Position numbers and translations under genes: made by a program. A DNA stretch of 64,000 bases from Acidobacteriaceae bacterium (GTDB lineage Bacteria; Acidobacteriota; Terriglobia; Terriglobales; Acidobacteriaceae): positions 124,001-188,000 of the forward strand of contig PLDC01000028.1 of the NCBI GenBank assembly GCA_003134995.1, read 5' to 3'. The stretch's first letter is position 1. Each line of letters begins with the position of its first letter. Shown in pieces: positions 1 to 9,337 of this stretch. The notes under the pieces are model-generated. The model searched no databases. It saw only the letters and a list, made by a program, of their open reading frames with translations, and was not told the DNA's origin.

Positions 1-336
1 CACCGCAGCCTGCACCTGCTGCTCTTCGACATCAATATTCTGGTCGAGGCCAAACTGCAGCGTGATGACTGAGCTGCCAAATGAACTCGTCGAGGTCATC
101 TGGCTCAGTCCGGGCACTTGTCCGAACTGCCGCTCCAATGGCGAAGTAACGGACGACGCCATCACCTCGGGATCGGCCCCCGGATAAAACGTCACCACCT
201 GAATCGTCGGGTAATCCACTTCAGGCAGCGCGGAAACAGGCAGCTGAAGAAAAGCGACCCACCCCACCAGCAGCACGCCCACCATCAACAGCGTGGTCGC
301 CACTGGCCGGAGAATGAATAATCTTGAAGGACTCAT
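1..336 (-). CDS. RND multidrug efflux transporter, inner-membrane subunit (N-terminal part, runs off the window)
   Basis: The minus strand encodes the first 112 residues of an AcrB/MdtB-type proton-driven exporter. It starts [17 protein letters not shown], the usual cytoplasmic lead plus first membrane helix. The periplasmic porter domain follows, with the family motifs [36 protein letters not shown] and [17 protein letters not shown]. The start ATG overlaps the stop of the upstream adaptor gene by four bases (ATGA), so the two are translationally coupled. The rest of the roughly 1000-residue protein lies beyond base 1. The substrate cannot be told from this fragment; the adaptor next door is MdtA-like. 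Confidence 0.93.
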   Translation of the reverse strand, partial: MSPSRLFILRPVATTLLMVGVLLVGWVAFLQLPVSALPEVDYPTIQVVTFYPGADPEVMASSVTSPLERQFGQVPGLSQMTSTSSFGSSVITLQFGLDQNIDVEEQQVQAAV

Positions 337-1571
337 GAAGCCGGAATTCCTGTTCCTGGTTTCCCTGATTCCGGAGCGCCTGGCACCGAAGCTCCCTGCG
401 TGGGGCCGCCCCGGAACTCGATCTTGCTCCCGGTCTGCAGCTTGTCCTGGCCGTCGGTCACGACCGTGTCTCCGGGGTTAAGTCCGCTTGCAATCGCGGT
501 GTTGTTGCCTTGTGCAACCGACACTGTCACCGAACGCGCTTCGACAGTCTTGTCCGCTTTCACCAGATAAACAAATGTTCCCTGCGGTCCACGCAGAAGC
601 GCCGCCGTGGGCAGCACTGTGCTGTTCTTTCGCGTCTCCAGCAGCAGGTTCGCATTCACAAACTGGTTCGGCCACAGCTGGTTGTCTTTGTTGTCGAAGA
701 CGGCTTTCAGCTTTGCAGTTCCCGTGGTCAGGTCGATCTGGTTGTCAATCGTCTGCAGTTTGCCCGTCGCCAGCTTAGTTTGATTGTCGCGGCTGTAAGC
801 CTCGACCAGCAGCGTCGCGTTCTTCATATGTTGCGACACAGTCGGCAACTGATCTTCCGGCAAGGTAAAGATGACGGCAATCGGCTGCAGTTGCGTAAGG
901 ATCAGCATTGGATTGGTATCCGCCGCATGCACAATATTTCCCGGGTCAACCTGCCGTAGCCCAACGCGCCCGGTAAACGGCGCCGTGATGTTGCAATAGA
1001 CGAGCTGCAGCTTGGCGTTATTGATCTGCGCCTGATCCGTGCGCACCTGCCCGTCAAGCTGATCGACCAGTGACTTCTGCGTGTCCACCTGCTGCTGCGC
1101 AATGCTTCCCGAAGGAATCAAAGTGGTATAGCGTTCGAGGTTCAGCCTCGCGTCGCGCAGCGTTGCCTGATCTTTGAATATCTGCGCCTGCATCTGTTCC
1201 AGTTGCACCTGATAAGGCCGCGGATCAATCAAGATCAGCAAATCGCCTTCTTTCACGGTCTGCCCTTCCTGAAAATTCACGCGCATAATCTGCCCGTCGA
1301 CGCGGCTCTTAATATTCGCCGTGTAAAACGCAGTTACCGAGCCGAGCCCAACCAGGTAAACGGGCATGTCCTGTTGCTGCACCTTGGCCACAGCCACCGT
1401 GACAACACGCGGACCCGCGGCTTGCGCTTTCTGTTGCTTTGAGTCGCCGCCGGAGCAGCCGGAAAGAAACACGCAAATCACACCAAGGGCAACAGAGAAA
1501 AAAATCCCAAGCCGTGAGTGGCCGGCAAAATGACGTCGGGCTTGAAGAGAACTGATATCAGTTATTTTCAC
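333..1571 (-). CDS. RND efflux periplasmic adaptor (MdtA/AcrA-like membrane fusion lipoprotein)
   Basis: 412 residues. A hydrophobic segment (about 24-38) ends in a lipobox-like LSGC, so the mature protein is probably a lipoprotein anchored in the inner membrane. The rest has the HlyD/MdtA order: a lipoyl half-motif near [16 protein letters not shown], an alpha-hairpin with [23 protein letters not shown], the second lipoyl half with [17 protein letters not shown], then beta-barrel and membrane-proximal domains. It bridges the RND pump encoded immediately downstream and an outer-membrane channel. The C-terminal tail is rich in Gly and Pro. A nearer start is possible but would cut into the signal peptide. 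Confidence 0.93.
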   Translation of the reverse strand: MKITDISSLQARRHFAGHSRLGIFFSVALGVICVFLSGCSGGDSKQQKAQAAGPRVVTVAVAKVQQQDMPVYLVGLGSVTAFYTANIKSRVDGQIMRVNFQEGQTVKEGDLLILIDPRPYQVQLEQMQAQIFKDQATLRDARLNLERYTTLIPSGSIAQQQVDTQKSLVDQLDGQVRTDQAQINNAKLQLVYCNITAPFTGRVGLRQVDPGNIVHAADTNPMLILTQLQPIAVIFTLPEDQLPTVSQHMKNATLLVEAYSRDNQTKLATGKLQTIDNQIDLTTGTAKLKAVFDNKDNQLWPNQFVNANLLLETRKNSTVLPTAALLRGPQGTFVYLVKADKTVEARSVTVSVAQGNNTAIASGLNPGDTVVTDGQDKLQTGSKIEFRGGPTQGASVPGAPESGKPGTGIPAS

Positions 1572-1837
1572 GGTTTAGGTAAGTCGCACCTTTCCACAAG
1601 CTAGGCGCAGAACGCACGGTTCATTAGACGTATCCATTTTCAATTCGGTTGCGGTAACTCCGCAAGAGAAAGGCGGCAAAACGGCTTACTAAAGGTCATC
1701 ACACGCGAGAGCCTCAGGTGGAAAACTGCATGCAGATACCATAGCAAAACCGCATGAAACCAGCATCAACTGTGGCGGCGCACAGGTCAAGGGCGGGGCG
1801 AAAGTTTTACAAATCTTTACTCGCTTTGACTTTCCGT

Positions 1838-2455
1838 TTACGGATGACGCGCTTGCAGTGCAGACGGCGGCGGATGCACCGTCTCATACGAGGCTATCTC
1901 CGCTTCATGCTGCAGCGTGAGCCCAATATCATCCAGTCCGTTCAGCAGGCAGTGCCGCACGAAATCATCGATCGGAAATTTGGTGCAAAAGCCCTGGTCA
2001 TCACGCACTTCACATTGCTCCAGATCGATAGTGAGCTGATAATCGTTCACCTCGCGCGCTCGCCGCATCAGCTCGCCAACTTCGTCTTCGCGAAGCAGCA
2101 CCGTTAGGAAACCGTTCTTCGTGCTGTTGTTGGCGAAGATGTCAGCGAACGAAGACGAAATCACAGCCCGGAATCCGAAATCCGCCAGCGCCCAAACCGC
2201 ATGCTCCCGCGACGACCCGCAGCCAAAATTCTTACCCGCGACTAGAATGCTGGCTCCTGCATAACGCGGTTCGTCGAGAATAAAATCACCGCTCTTTTTC
2301 CCATCCGCCGCGAACCGCCAGTCGTAAAACAGAAATTGGCCAAAGCCAGTGCGTTCAATCCGCTTCAAGAACTGTTTGGGAATGATCTGGTCGGTGTCCA
2401 CATTGATCCGGTCCAGCGGCGCCACGAGGCCGCGATGTGTACGAAATGGTTTCAT
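1838..2455 (-). CDS. leuD: 3-isopropylmalate dehydratase small subunit
   Basis: Swivel-domain subunit that combines with LeuC to isomerise 2-isopropylmalate to 3-isopropylmalate in leucine synthesis. It shows LeuD hallmarks: VAPLDRINVDTDQIIPKQFL near the start, then GKNFGCGSSREHAVWAL and ADIFANNSTKNGFL. The start chosen is the ATG at 2455, giving 205 residues. An in-frame GTG 12 bases upstream exists, but the ribosome site GGAGG lies inside that extension, five bases before the ATG. It lies 54 bases downstream of leuC on the same strand, so the pair is an operon. Confidence 0.96.
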   Translation of the reverse strand: MKPFRTHRGLVAPLDRINVDTDQIIPKQFLKRIERTGFGQFLFYDWRFAADGKKSGDFILDEPRYAGASILVAGKNFGCGSSREHAVWALADFGFRAVISSSFADIFANNSTKNGFLTVLLREDEVGELMRRAREVNDYQLTIDLEQCEVRDDQGFCTKFPIDDFVRHCLLNGLDDIGLTLQHEAEIASYETVHPPPSALQARHP

Positions 2456-2509
2456 TGGGTCCTCCACGTACTCCGCGGCCTTTCTCTGAGCTCTCTGCGA
2501 TGAAGCCCT

Positions 2510-3919
2510 CTACCGAAACTTCCAATCCCGAATATCGGTAAAATGCCCCGCAATCGCCGCTGCCGCCGCCATCATCGGACTCACCAGATGCGTCCGCCCA
2601 CCCCGCCCTTGCCGTCCTTCAAAATTCCGGTTACTGGTAGAAGCGCATCGCTCGCCCGGCTGCAAAATATCCGGATTCATCCCCAGACACATCGAGCATC
2701 CCGACTCTCTCCACTCGAATCCCGCATCCAGAAAAATCTGATGCAAGCCTTCGTCTTCCGCCGCCCGCTTCACCGTCTGCGATCCCGGCACCACCATGGC
2801 GCGCACCTTCGCGCTGACATGATGCCCTTTGGCAACGCGCGCCGCAGATCGCAAATCCTCCAGCCGCGAGTTCGTGCACGACCCAATAAACACGCGGTCA
2901 ATGCCAATGTCTTCGATGCGCTTCCCCGGCTCCAGCCCCATGTACTGCAACGCCAGTTCAGTCGACCGCCGCTCCGAATCTCCCAAGCTCCCAACCTCAG
3001 GCACGCGCCCAGTCACCGGCGCAACCATTCCCGGATTCGTTCCCCAAGTCACAAACGGAGAAAGTTGCGCCGCATCCATCTCCACCACTTTGTCGAAAGC
3101 CGCTCCTTCATCCGTAGGCAAGCTGCGCCAGTAATCGACGGCTGACTCCCATTCCTTGCCCTGCGGAGCGAATCGCTTTCCCTTCACGTAAGCAAACGTA
3201 GTTTCATCCGGAGCGACCATCCCCGCGCGCGCCCCAGCCTCAATGCTCATATTGCACAAGGTCATGCGCCCTTCCATCGAAAGCGAGCGCACCGCGTCGC
3301 CGCAGTATTCGATCACATGTCCGGACGCACCATCCGTCCCAATCTGCCCAATGATTCCCAACGCCAGATCTTTTGCCGTCACGCCGTCGGCTAACCGCCC
3401 ACGCACATCGATCTTCATCGTCTTTGGCTGCTGCTGGGCGAGGCACTGCGTAGCCAGAACATGCTCAACTTCCGAAGTTCCAATGCCGAAAGCCAATGAA
3501 CCGAAAGCGCCGTGGGTGCTGGTATGGCTGTCGCCGCAAACAATCGTCATGCCGGGCTGCGTCAGACCCAGTTCCGGCCCAATCACATGCACGATCCCTT
3601 GCTCGGGCGAATCCATATCGAAGAGCCGCACGCCGAACTCTTTGCAGTTAGCCTGCAACGCCGCAATCTGCCTGGCGGCAATTAGATCGGTGATCGGAGT
3701 TCCACGCGGCTCGGTAGGGATATTGTGATCGACAGTAGCAACGGTGCGAGCAGGCTGGCGCACTTTTCGTCCCGCCTCGCGGAGACCATCAAAAGCCTGC
3801 GGCGAGGTCACTTCATGCACCAGATGCAGATCGATATAAATGATCGGAGACCGTCCGGCCGGCTGCGCCACAAGATGGGCATTCCAAATCTTCTCGAAAA
3901 GTGTTTTCTTTGCTGACAT
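2510..3919 (-). CDS. leuC: 3-isopropylmalate dehydratase large subunit
   Basis: 469 residues, full length for the family. This aconitase-fold subunit carries the catalytic [4Fe-4S] cluster. Visible motifs are [19 protein letters not shown], the [13 protein letters not shown] loop, [14 protein letters not shown] with the first cluster cysteine, and [12 protein letters not shown] with the other two. It dehydrates and rehydrates isopropylmalate together with LeuD, encoded 54 bases downstream. The region upstream (3920-4028) is short and shows no leader-peptide attenuator that I can recognise. Confidence 0.97.
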   Translation of the reverse strand: MSAKKTLFEKIWNAHLVAQPAGRSPIIYIDLHLVHEVTSPQAFDGLREAGRKVRQPARTVATVDHNIPTEPRGTPITDLIAARQIAALQANCKEFGVRLFDMDSPEQGIVHVIGPELGLTQPGMTIVCGDSHTSTHGAFGSLAFGIGTSEVEHVLATQCLAQQQPKTMKIDVRGRLADGVTAKDLALGIIGQIGTDGASGHVIEYCGDAVRSLSMEGRMTLCNMSIEAGARAGMVAPDETTFAYVKGKRFAPQGKEWESAVDYWRSLPTDEGAAFDKVVEMDAAQLSPFVTWGTNPGMVAPVTGRVPEVGSLGDSERRSTELALQYMGLEPGKRIEDIGIDRVFIGSCTNSRLEDLRSAARVAKGHHVSAKVRAMVVPGSQTVKRAAEDEGLHQIFLDAGFEWRESGCSMCLGMNPDILQPGERCASTSNRNFEGRQGRGGRTHLVSPMMAAAAAIAGHFTDIRDWKFR

Positions 3920-4028
3920 AACGCTGAAGGAATAAGTTTTTCACACGAGCCCGCACCATAGCAAACGCCCTAGGTGAGAGAACATATCGAGCCGGCGGGC
4001 TGAGTCGGATCCTGCTAGAGTAAAAATG

Positions 4029-4721
4029 TCAGAGGCCGCGATACATCAGCTCTTCAAGGGCCATGCGGCGGACTTGCCAGAACTCGCGCTCCTGGGAGTT
4101 CACATTCAGGCGGCACTTACCCGCGTCGTCAAAGGCCAGGGTCACTTCGAACATCGGCTTGCCCTGATCATCCCGGACGAGAATCGCATTGTCGGCGAGT
4201 CTGAAACTTACCGATTTTTGCAGTTCCTTGGCTTTCAAGCGAACGGCAAATTCGCCGGTATCGTTAGTCACGAGAAATTCGTAAGCAGCAGGGTTGGGAC
4301 GCAGCGAATTCCGCGCCTTGACGTCGTCTTCAACTTCGAGTCTGAGGGCGTTGAACACTTTCGGAAGAGTGCACGAGGAACGCTCAGTCACCCAGTCGAA
4401 GCCTGAAGAGACGTTCCCGGTTTTGTGGTTGTTTTCGTTTCCGGTCGATGCTCGGTCAGTCTTTGCTTGGCCAGTAGTTGCTTGGTCAGTCGTGGCCTGG
4501 GCGGAGGCTGCTTCGGGCTTTGCTTGTTCGTTGGCTGCTTCGTTCTTGTTTTCAGTGTTCAAATTGGCCTTGGTGCATGCTGTTGCGGGATTGGACTTGA
4601 ACCGGTGTAGATAAATTTTGGCTCCATTCAGAGAAACAGTAAAAATCTGAACTTCAGCGCCCCATATCCTCCGCCGATTCTCTGACACTGTTCGTCTTCG
4701 ATAGTCCAAACCTGCGAACAA
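4029..4721 (-). CDS. hypothetical protein with low-complexity Ala/Thr/Gln linker
   Basis: No family recognised. The C-terminal 130 residues look folded (SSCTLPKVFNALRLEVEDD ... VRDDQGKPMFEVTLAFDD). They follow a repetitive linker of degenerate Q-A-T/K-T-x units (about residues 65-95), visible in DNA as repeated cttggtcagt-like words at 4445-4505. The start is uncertain: the furthest start is a TTG at 4721. A strong SD (GGAGGA) at 4667-4672 stands before an ATG at 4665, but that ATG is in another frame and stops at once, so a lost base in the upstream part is possible. Confidence 0.5.
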   Translation of the reverse strand: MFAGLDYRRRTVSENRRRIWGAEVQIFTVSLNGAKIYLHRFKSNPATACTKANLNTENKNEAANEQAKPEAASAQATTDQATTGQAKTDRASTGNENNHKTGNVSSGFDWVTERSSCTLPKVFNALRLEVEDDVKARNSLRPNPAAYEFLVTNDTGEFAVRLKAKELQKSVSFRLADNAILVRDDQGKPMFEVTLAFDDAGKCRLNVNSQEREFWQVRRMALEELMYRGL

Positions 4722-4751
4722 GATGCTGGTCCATAGTACCAGCGCGTCAGT

Positions 4752-5054
4752 TTAGTGAGTCGCTTCCCAGTTACGCTCGGTCTCCCAGCGATGGTCGTGG
4801 CCATTCCACCAACCGTGATACTGGTCCCAACAGCGCTGGCGTTCGGCGTTCAGATCACGCCGCCGGTCATCGGCCTGGTGGCTGTGCTCGCCATGATCAT
4901 GAATCGCCCTATCAAGGTTTGCTTCTGCCTTTTCGATGGCGTGCTGGCACTTGGCATGGTCGTCGGCTCGCGCTTGCGGCGCCGTTGCCACCACCAGGCA
5001 CAGTGCTCCTGCCGCCACTGCTGCTATTGCTGCCTTTCGTATTCGTTGAATCAA
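4752..5054 (-). CDS. small secreted His-rich protein
   Basis: 100 residues. A clear Sec signal peptide (RKAAIAAVAAGALCLVVATA, cleavage near PQARA-DD) is followed by a charged helix-prone mature part of about 70 residues with two cysteines and a DQYHGWWNGHDHRWETER tail. The start appears to be TTG at 5054, preceded by AGGA. Function unknown; the His-rich segment could bind metal, but that is only a guess. It lies 30 bases upstream of the low-complexity hypothetical gene on the same strand. Confidence 0.6.
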   Translation of the reverse strand: MIQRIRKAAIAAVAAGALCLVVATAPQARADDHAKCQHAIEKAEANLDRAIHDHGEHSHQADDRRRDLNAERQRCWDQYHGWWNGHDHRWETERNWEATH

Positions 5055-5327
5055 GTTCCTGTCCTCTCTTTCCAGTTTCCAGTCTTCAAGGTTTCGAAAC
5101 TTGACGCATTTTATTAGGCGGATGCTCGCGTTTCGATACAGTGCATCCTGTATTAGCTTCCCGTTTGAAAATGGCTCTCCGCTTAACGAATCTTTACTTT
5201 TTTCTACTCATTGTCGTGCGCTCGCTGACCTCTCTGTTGTCATCCAACTAGTCCAATTCGAGATTCACGGGGCAACGATGGGGCCAAGGTCGCACAAACG
5301 GCGAGTTCGAGATTTCAGACGATCAGA

Positions 5328-7148
5328 ATGACTTCGATCTCGTTCGCGTCGCGCACAGTTCTTCTGCTGTTAGGCTCACTTTTCTTTTTGCAGGGCTGTG
5401 CGCGAAAGCAAACTCCTCCACCGGTCGATGGAGCGGCGCTGTTCACTCAGAAATGCGCCAGCTGTCACCGGCAAAATAATGATATGCGCGCTCCCGAACA
5501 GGCAGCGCTGAAACAAATGTCGAAAGCGTCGATACTGGCCGCGCTCGATTCCGGCAGGATGCGATGGCAGGGGAAGTTTCTCTCCAAGGCAAAGAAAAAT
5601 GCCATCGCCGAATACCTGGGCGCGGCGGATGTTTCGACTGTGGCACAAATGACCGGGATTTGCGCGCGGGATCTGGATCCGCCGCCGAATCCACCGGGAT
5701 GGGCAGGGTGGGGCGGCGATTCCGCGAACAGCCGCTTTCAACCGGCTTTAGCTGCAGGCTTAGATCGTGGCCAGGTTAAGAACCTGAAATTCAAATGGGC
5801 ATTCGGCTTTCCGGGAGCGGACGCCACCTTCGGTCAACCTACGTCATCGGACGGAAGGCTGTTCGTCGGCAGCGAAGATGGCACCGTGTATGCGTTGGAT
5901 TCTGCGACCGGATGCCTGTGGTGGAGTTTCAAGGCGTCAGCAACGGTTAAAACTGCGATTTCAATCGGCAACAAAGGCGGCACAGCTTTTTTCGGCGACA
6001 CCAACGGAATTGTGTATGCGGTTACAGTTGCAGACGGCTCCGTAGTTTGGACTGCGCATCCGGATTCGCATCCCGCCGCCCGCATCACAGGGTCGCCGTT
6101 ATTAGTCGGCACGCGCCTGTACGTTCCGATCTCTTCGGGCGAAGAAGGCGCGTCGGCCGATCCCGGTTATTCATGTTGCACCTTTCGAGGCAGCGTAGTC
6201 GCATTGGATACGGCTACGGGCAAACAGATATGGAGCGGCTACACCATCGCCGACGCTCCTCAACCCACGCGCAAAAGTGCAGAGGGAGTGCAGTACTTTG
6301 GACCATCAGGCGCGGCAGTGTGGTCCACTCCAACGGCAGATCTCAAGCGGCACGTAATTTATGTCTCGACGGGAAATAACTATTCCGATCCGCCGACCGA
6401 TGGCTCCGATGCCGTGATCGCATTCGACATTAGAAATGGCAAGCGATTGTGGTCCCGGCAACTCACATCCGACGACGTATGGAATAGCGGTTGTGTCGCC
6501 GAGAAGAGGGATAACTGTCCAGCAAAGCATGGCGATGATTTCGATTTCGGAGCACCTCCGGTGCTGAAGTCGCTCGGCGATGGCCGCGACGTTTTATTGT
6601 TGGCGCAGAAATCGGGAGTGATCTATGCGTTGGATCCGGCGGTTCGGGGCAAGGTGATCTGGAAGAGCCGCATCGGGCACGGCGGTCCGCTGGGCGGAAT
6701 TGAATGGAGCGGCGCTGTCGATAATCGCTATGGCTATTTTCCGTTGTCTGATTTCGATTTCGACAATCCATCGGTTGGCGGCGGAGTATTCGCGCTCGAT
6801 CTTCGCACCGGAAAACAAGTCTGGCACGTTCCCCCGCCCAAGCCGGCGAGCGCTGGGCAATTCGGCTGCAGTCCAGCGCAGATGGCGCCGCCAACTCTGA
6901 TTCCCGGAGTGCTGTTCGCAGGTTCACTCGATGGACACTTGCGTGCCTACGACACCAAGGATGGCAACGTCCTCTGGGATTTCGATACCGCGAAAGAGTT
7001 TCACACGACCAACGGCGTCAAAGCCCACGGCGGCTCGCTGAATGGAGCAGGACCTGCGATCGTGAGCGGCATGGTGTACGTGAATACCGGCTACACCAAT
7101 GCGATGGCGGGGAATGTATTGTTGGCCTTCGCCCTTGATTCCAAGTGA
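5328..7148 (+). CDS. PQQ-binding quinoprotein dehydrogenase with N-terminal cytochrome c domain (polyvinyl-alcohol-dehydrogenase-like)
   Basis: 606 residues. A lipoprotein-type signal peptide ends in FFLQGC. A cytochrome c domain follows (residues about 35-110) with the heme site CASCH. The remaining ~490 residues form an eight-bladed propeller with repeats such as GRLFVGSEDGTVYALDSATG, GGVFALDLRTGKQVW and SLDGHLRAYDTKDGNVLWDF, typical of pyrroloquinoline-quinone alcohol dehydrogenases. The single-chain order heme then propeller resembles cytochrome-containing polyvinyl alcohol dehydrogenase. It would oxidise an alcohol in the periplasm and pass electrons through its own heme. The true substrate is unknown. 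Confidence 0.85.
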   Translation: MTSISFASRTVLLLLGSLFFLQGCARKQTPPPVDGAALFTQKCASCHRQNNDMRAPEQAALKQMSKASILAALDSGRMRWQGKFLSKAKKNAIAEYLGAADVSTVAQMTGICARDLDPPPNPPGWAGWGGDSANSRFQPALAAGLDRGQVKNLKFKWAFGFPGADATFGQPTSSDGRLFVGSEDGTVYALDSATGCLWWSFKASATVKTAISIGNKGGTAFFGDTNGIVYAVTVADGSVVWTAHPDSHPAARITGSPLLVGTRLYVPISSGEEGASADPGYSCCTFRGSVVALDTATGKQIWSGYTIADAPQPTRKSAEGVQYFGPSGAAVWSTPTADLKRHVIYVSTGNNYSDPPTDGSDAVIAFDIRNGKRLWSRQLTSDDVWNSGCVAEKRDNCPAKHGDDFDFGAPPVLKSLGDGRDVLLLAQKSGVIYALDPAVRGKVIWKSRIGHGGPLGGIEWSGAVDNRYGYFPLSDFDFDNPSVGGGVFALDLRTGKQVWHVPPPKPASAGQFGCSPAQMAPPTLIPGVLFAGSLDGHLRAYDTKDGNVLWDFDTAKEFHTTNGVKAHGGSLNGAGPAIVSGMVYVNTGYTNAMAGNVLLAFALDSK

Positions 7149-7161
7149 GGCGCAAAAGCCC

Positions 7162-7490
7162 TTACGCGATGGGCTGCAAGTGAAATGGCAGACGGCGCAG
7201 TCGCTGGCCGGTTGTGGCGAAGATCGCGTTGGTTACTGCACGAGCGACCGGCGGAAGTTCCAGTAAATGCTCCGTTCCGGACACGTCTGCCGCGGTTTCC
7301 CGCGGCTTTCTTGCAAAACCTCTGCATCCCCGCAGCCGATTCCAAAATCGCCGAACCGTCTCCGGCGTAAACTAAACTGCTTCCGGCCCTTTCATCGCGG
7401 CCCAAGTGGAATCGGCGACCGCCGCCACGCAGTGGCCGTGAGCTTATCCGCGCCCGGTGCCGGAATTTCAAGAACGTCGCGCCCGCGTTT
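7162..7490 (-). pseudogene. decayed remnant of a molybdenum hydroxylase large subunit (isoquinoline 1-oxidoreductase/xanthine dehydrogenase type)
   Basis: Read on the minus strand in changing frames, this stretch matches pieces of a molybdopterin hydroxylase. RDVLEIPAPGADKL comes in one frame, then GHCVAAVADSTWAAMKGPEAV in another before a stop, and a C-terminal end [20 protein letters not shown] + [12 protein letters not shown] with a stop at 7162. Those segments are hundreds of residues apart in intact family members, so a large internal deletion plus frameshifts is inferred. It fills the otherwise gene-free gap between the quinoprotein and the TPR gene. Confidence 0.6.
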
Positions 7491-7498
7491 TGTTACCT

Positions 7499-8749
7499 TT
7501 ATTTCGCTGACGGATTGACCACCGCTTGAAGTTGCGAAAAGTGATTCTGGATCTCCACGTTATCGGGTTCTGCGCCGCGGGCTTCTTTAACCAGCACAAG
7601 TCCATCCAGAGGCTTCCCCAGCTTGTAGAGGATCCATCCTTTTGTGTCTTTGAAATGAGGATTTTTCGCGTCCAACTGGAGGGCGTGCTCGACCAACGAA
7701 AGCGCTTCGGTCAGTCTTTCGCCTCGGCCGACAAGCATATACGCGAGGGCGTTGTATGCGTAAGGAGAGGTAGGATCGATCTTTAAAGCCTTTCGGTAGC
7801 TCGCCTCTGCATCGTCATAGCGACCCAAACGCTCGTAGCATAGGCCTATGTCAGCATAAGTCACGGCCTGGGCGAAATACGGCGGTACCTTCGTCAGGTA
7901 GGCCTTGAAGCTATCGATTGCCTTCTGGAACTGGCCCGTTTGGAGATAGGCGAAACCGCGGCTGGAATACAGTCCCCAGTTGTCGAGAGGCTGGCTTGTC
8001 GCCTTGTCGAAGTAGCTGGCCGAGGATTCGTAATCGTGCGCATCGTAAAACACCGCGCCTAATTTGATGTTGATTTCCGCAGGCGCAGGGGCCCCCTGTG
8101 CCTCGATTTCTTCGACAGCTTTTGCCAGGTTGTGGATTAGCAAATCGCGGTCGTATTCATTCTCAGACAAAGCGTTCAGGCTATCGGTAACGAACTTAAA
8201 AGATCGCCCTCCATTCTGAACAAGGACGCGGCGCGCGCTTAGCTGCGTCTTAAGATCGTCGCTGCCGAGTTGCTCTCGGAGCGCCCGAGCCACGTGTTTG
8301 TCATACTCTCCGTGTTCCCCGAAGACGGGTTTCCCGCTCGATGACGCGGCGTAAACTTCCAAGGCGGAGAACTCTGGCTGGGGCGGTACGATATCCTGCG
8401 TGGTCGCACCACTGTCTTCCCAGGGCAGCCTGACGCGTTCGGTGTTTGAACCACGCATGTAGATGTCGCCAAGCTTTCGGACCGGGTCGTCACGATTGGG
8501 CTCGTACATCAGCGTGATAGAGCTTCCAGATGCGTAGTACCCCTTGGACAGGTCCACCTTAAAAGTCTTGCCAATCACTTTCGTCTCTAAGGCGCTACCG
8601 GGTCCGGCGCCGGAAGGAACCGAGGATTGGCGCGCGTATACGCGATAATGATGCTGAAATCTAAAGACCAGCGTGGTGAGGTTTTCCCGTGGCAAGAGGA
8701 TCCATGCGAGATCATACTTACCCCCCTCTGCATCCTCCTTATTCTTCAC
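7499..8749 (-). CDS. TPR-repeat protein (C-terminal part of a frameshifted membrane/TPR gene)
   Basis: 416 residues counted from a GTG. The first ~200 residues are of unknown fold. The C-terminal half holds about five tetratricopeptide repeats (AEINIKLGAVFYDAHDYESS, YSSRGFAYLQTGQFQKAIDS, YADIGLCYERLGRYDDAEAS, AYNALAYMLVGRGERLTEAL). The reading frame is open upstream of the GTG as PESPDVDLYSS and runs back to a six-C tract at 8780-8785 (G on the plus strand). Removing one base there joins it in frame to the membrane ORF 8739-9143, so the two are probably one gene of about 550 residues. Likely role: protein-protein scaffold; partners unknown. Confidence 0.8.
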   Translation of the reverse strand: MKNKEDAEGGKYDLAWILLPRENLTTLVFRFQHHYRVYARQSSVPSGAGPGSALETKVIGKTFKVDLSKGYYASGSSITLMYEPNRDDPVRKLGDIYMRGSNTERVRLPWEDSGATTQDIVPPQPEFSALEVYAASSSGKPVFGEHGEYDKHVARALREQLGSDDLKTQLSARRVLVQNGGRSFKFVTDSLNALSENEYDRDLLIHNLAKAVEEIEAQGAPAPAEINIKLGAVFYDAHDYESSASYFDKATSQPLDNWGLYSSRGFAYLQTGQFQKAIDSFKAYLTKVPPYFAQAVTYADIGLCYERLGRYDDAEASYRKALKIDPTSPYAYNALAYMLVGRGERLTEALSLVEHALQLDAKNPHFKDTKGWILYKLGKPLDGLVLVKEARGAEPDNVEIQNHFSQLQAVVNPSAK

Positions 8750-9143
8750 GCTGGAGTAGAGGTCGACATCGGGCGACTCGGGGGGTGATTTGCTGAACCA
8801 CTTCAGGCGGGTCGTCTGGCTTCTGGGGGCTTACGCGCTGGTCCATGAGGTCGATGACCATGCCCCTCACGTACGTCCTCTGCACGTAGAAGAAGGTGGC
8901 ATAGACCCAGACTACCGTTGAAACGGCCATTAGGCCGTACGTGGCGATGACCACGGACGTGTGGACGCTGCGAAAGTAGCCGTGGTCGCTAGGGCTTGCT
9001 TTCTGCAGGTTTGCAACCGCTCGCGCTTGCTGCCAAAAAATAAAGATCGCTGTCAGTGCGTACACGCCGTGGGCGCCAGCATTTCCGTTACGTGCGTAAT
9101 TATGCTGATATTCTCGGCCTGCATGCTCATCCTCGTTTGCCAA
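8739..9143 (-). CDS. membrane N-terminal part of the frameshifted TPR gene
   Basis: 134 residues from a TTG start. Contains two hydrophobic segments, YALTAIFIFWQQARAV and SVVIATYGLMAVSTVVWVYA, and ends out of frame after QQITP, where the downstream TPR ORF takes over in the other frame. The start is not secure: an ATG at 9152 in another frame opens MSWQTRMSMQAENISI and could be the real N-terminus if a second indel exists. By itself this ORF matches nothing I recognise. Confidence 0.55.
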   Translation of the reverse strand: MANEDEHAGREYQHNYARNGNAGAHGVYALTAIFIFWQQARAVANLQKASPSDHGYFRSVHTSVVIATYGLMAVSTVVWVYATFFYVQRTYVRGMVIDLMDQRVSPQKPDDPPEVVQQITPRVARCRPLLQREE

Positions 9144-9337
9144 CTCATTTTCGAATCCCGCCTATGCGTGCCGACGGGCTGGTCCATCTTCGGCTCGACC
9201 CGGCCTAGACTTCCTGTGCCTTTGCCTTAAACACAAAGGGGCCACGGCCGTAGCAAGCCATGACCTCCTCATAGTCCAATAACTCTTACTCCTGTTTTCT
9301 GATTCTGTCTAGCCACTTTCGTGCCACTCTCCTCGCC

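Noticed and set aside
1754-2107. 117-residue ORF on the plus strand
   Set aside because: Lies over leuD in another frame and has a basic low-complexity composition with no signal.
4026-4406. 126-residue plus-strand ORF opposite the low-complexity hypothetical gene
   Set aside because: The minus reading has better amino-acid composition (FEVTLAFDD-type strands); the plus ORF is read through as its complement.
4560-4620. GGTTCAAGTCC followed by GCACCA on the minus strand, tRNA-like
   Set aside because: T-stem does not pair and no anticodon arm or acceptor partner can be found.
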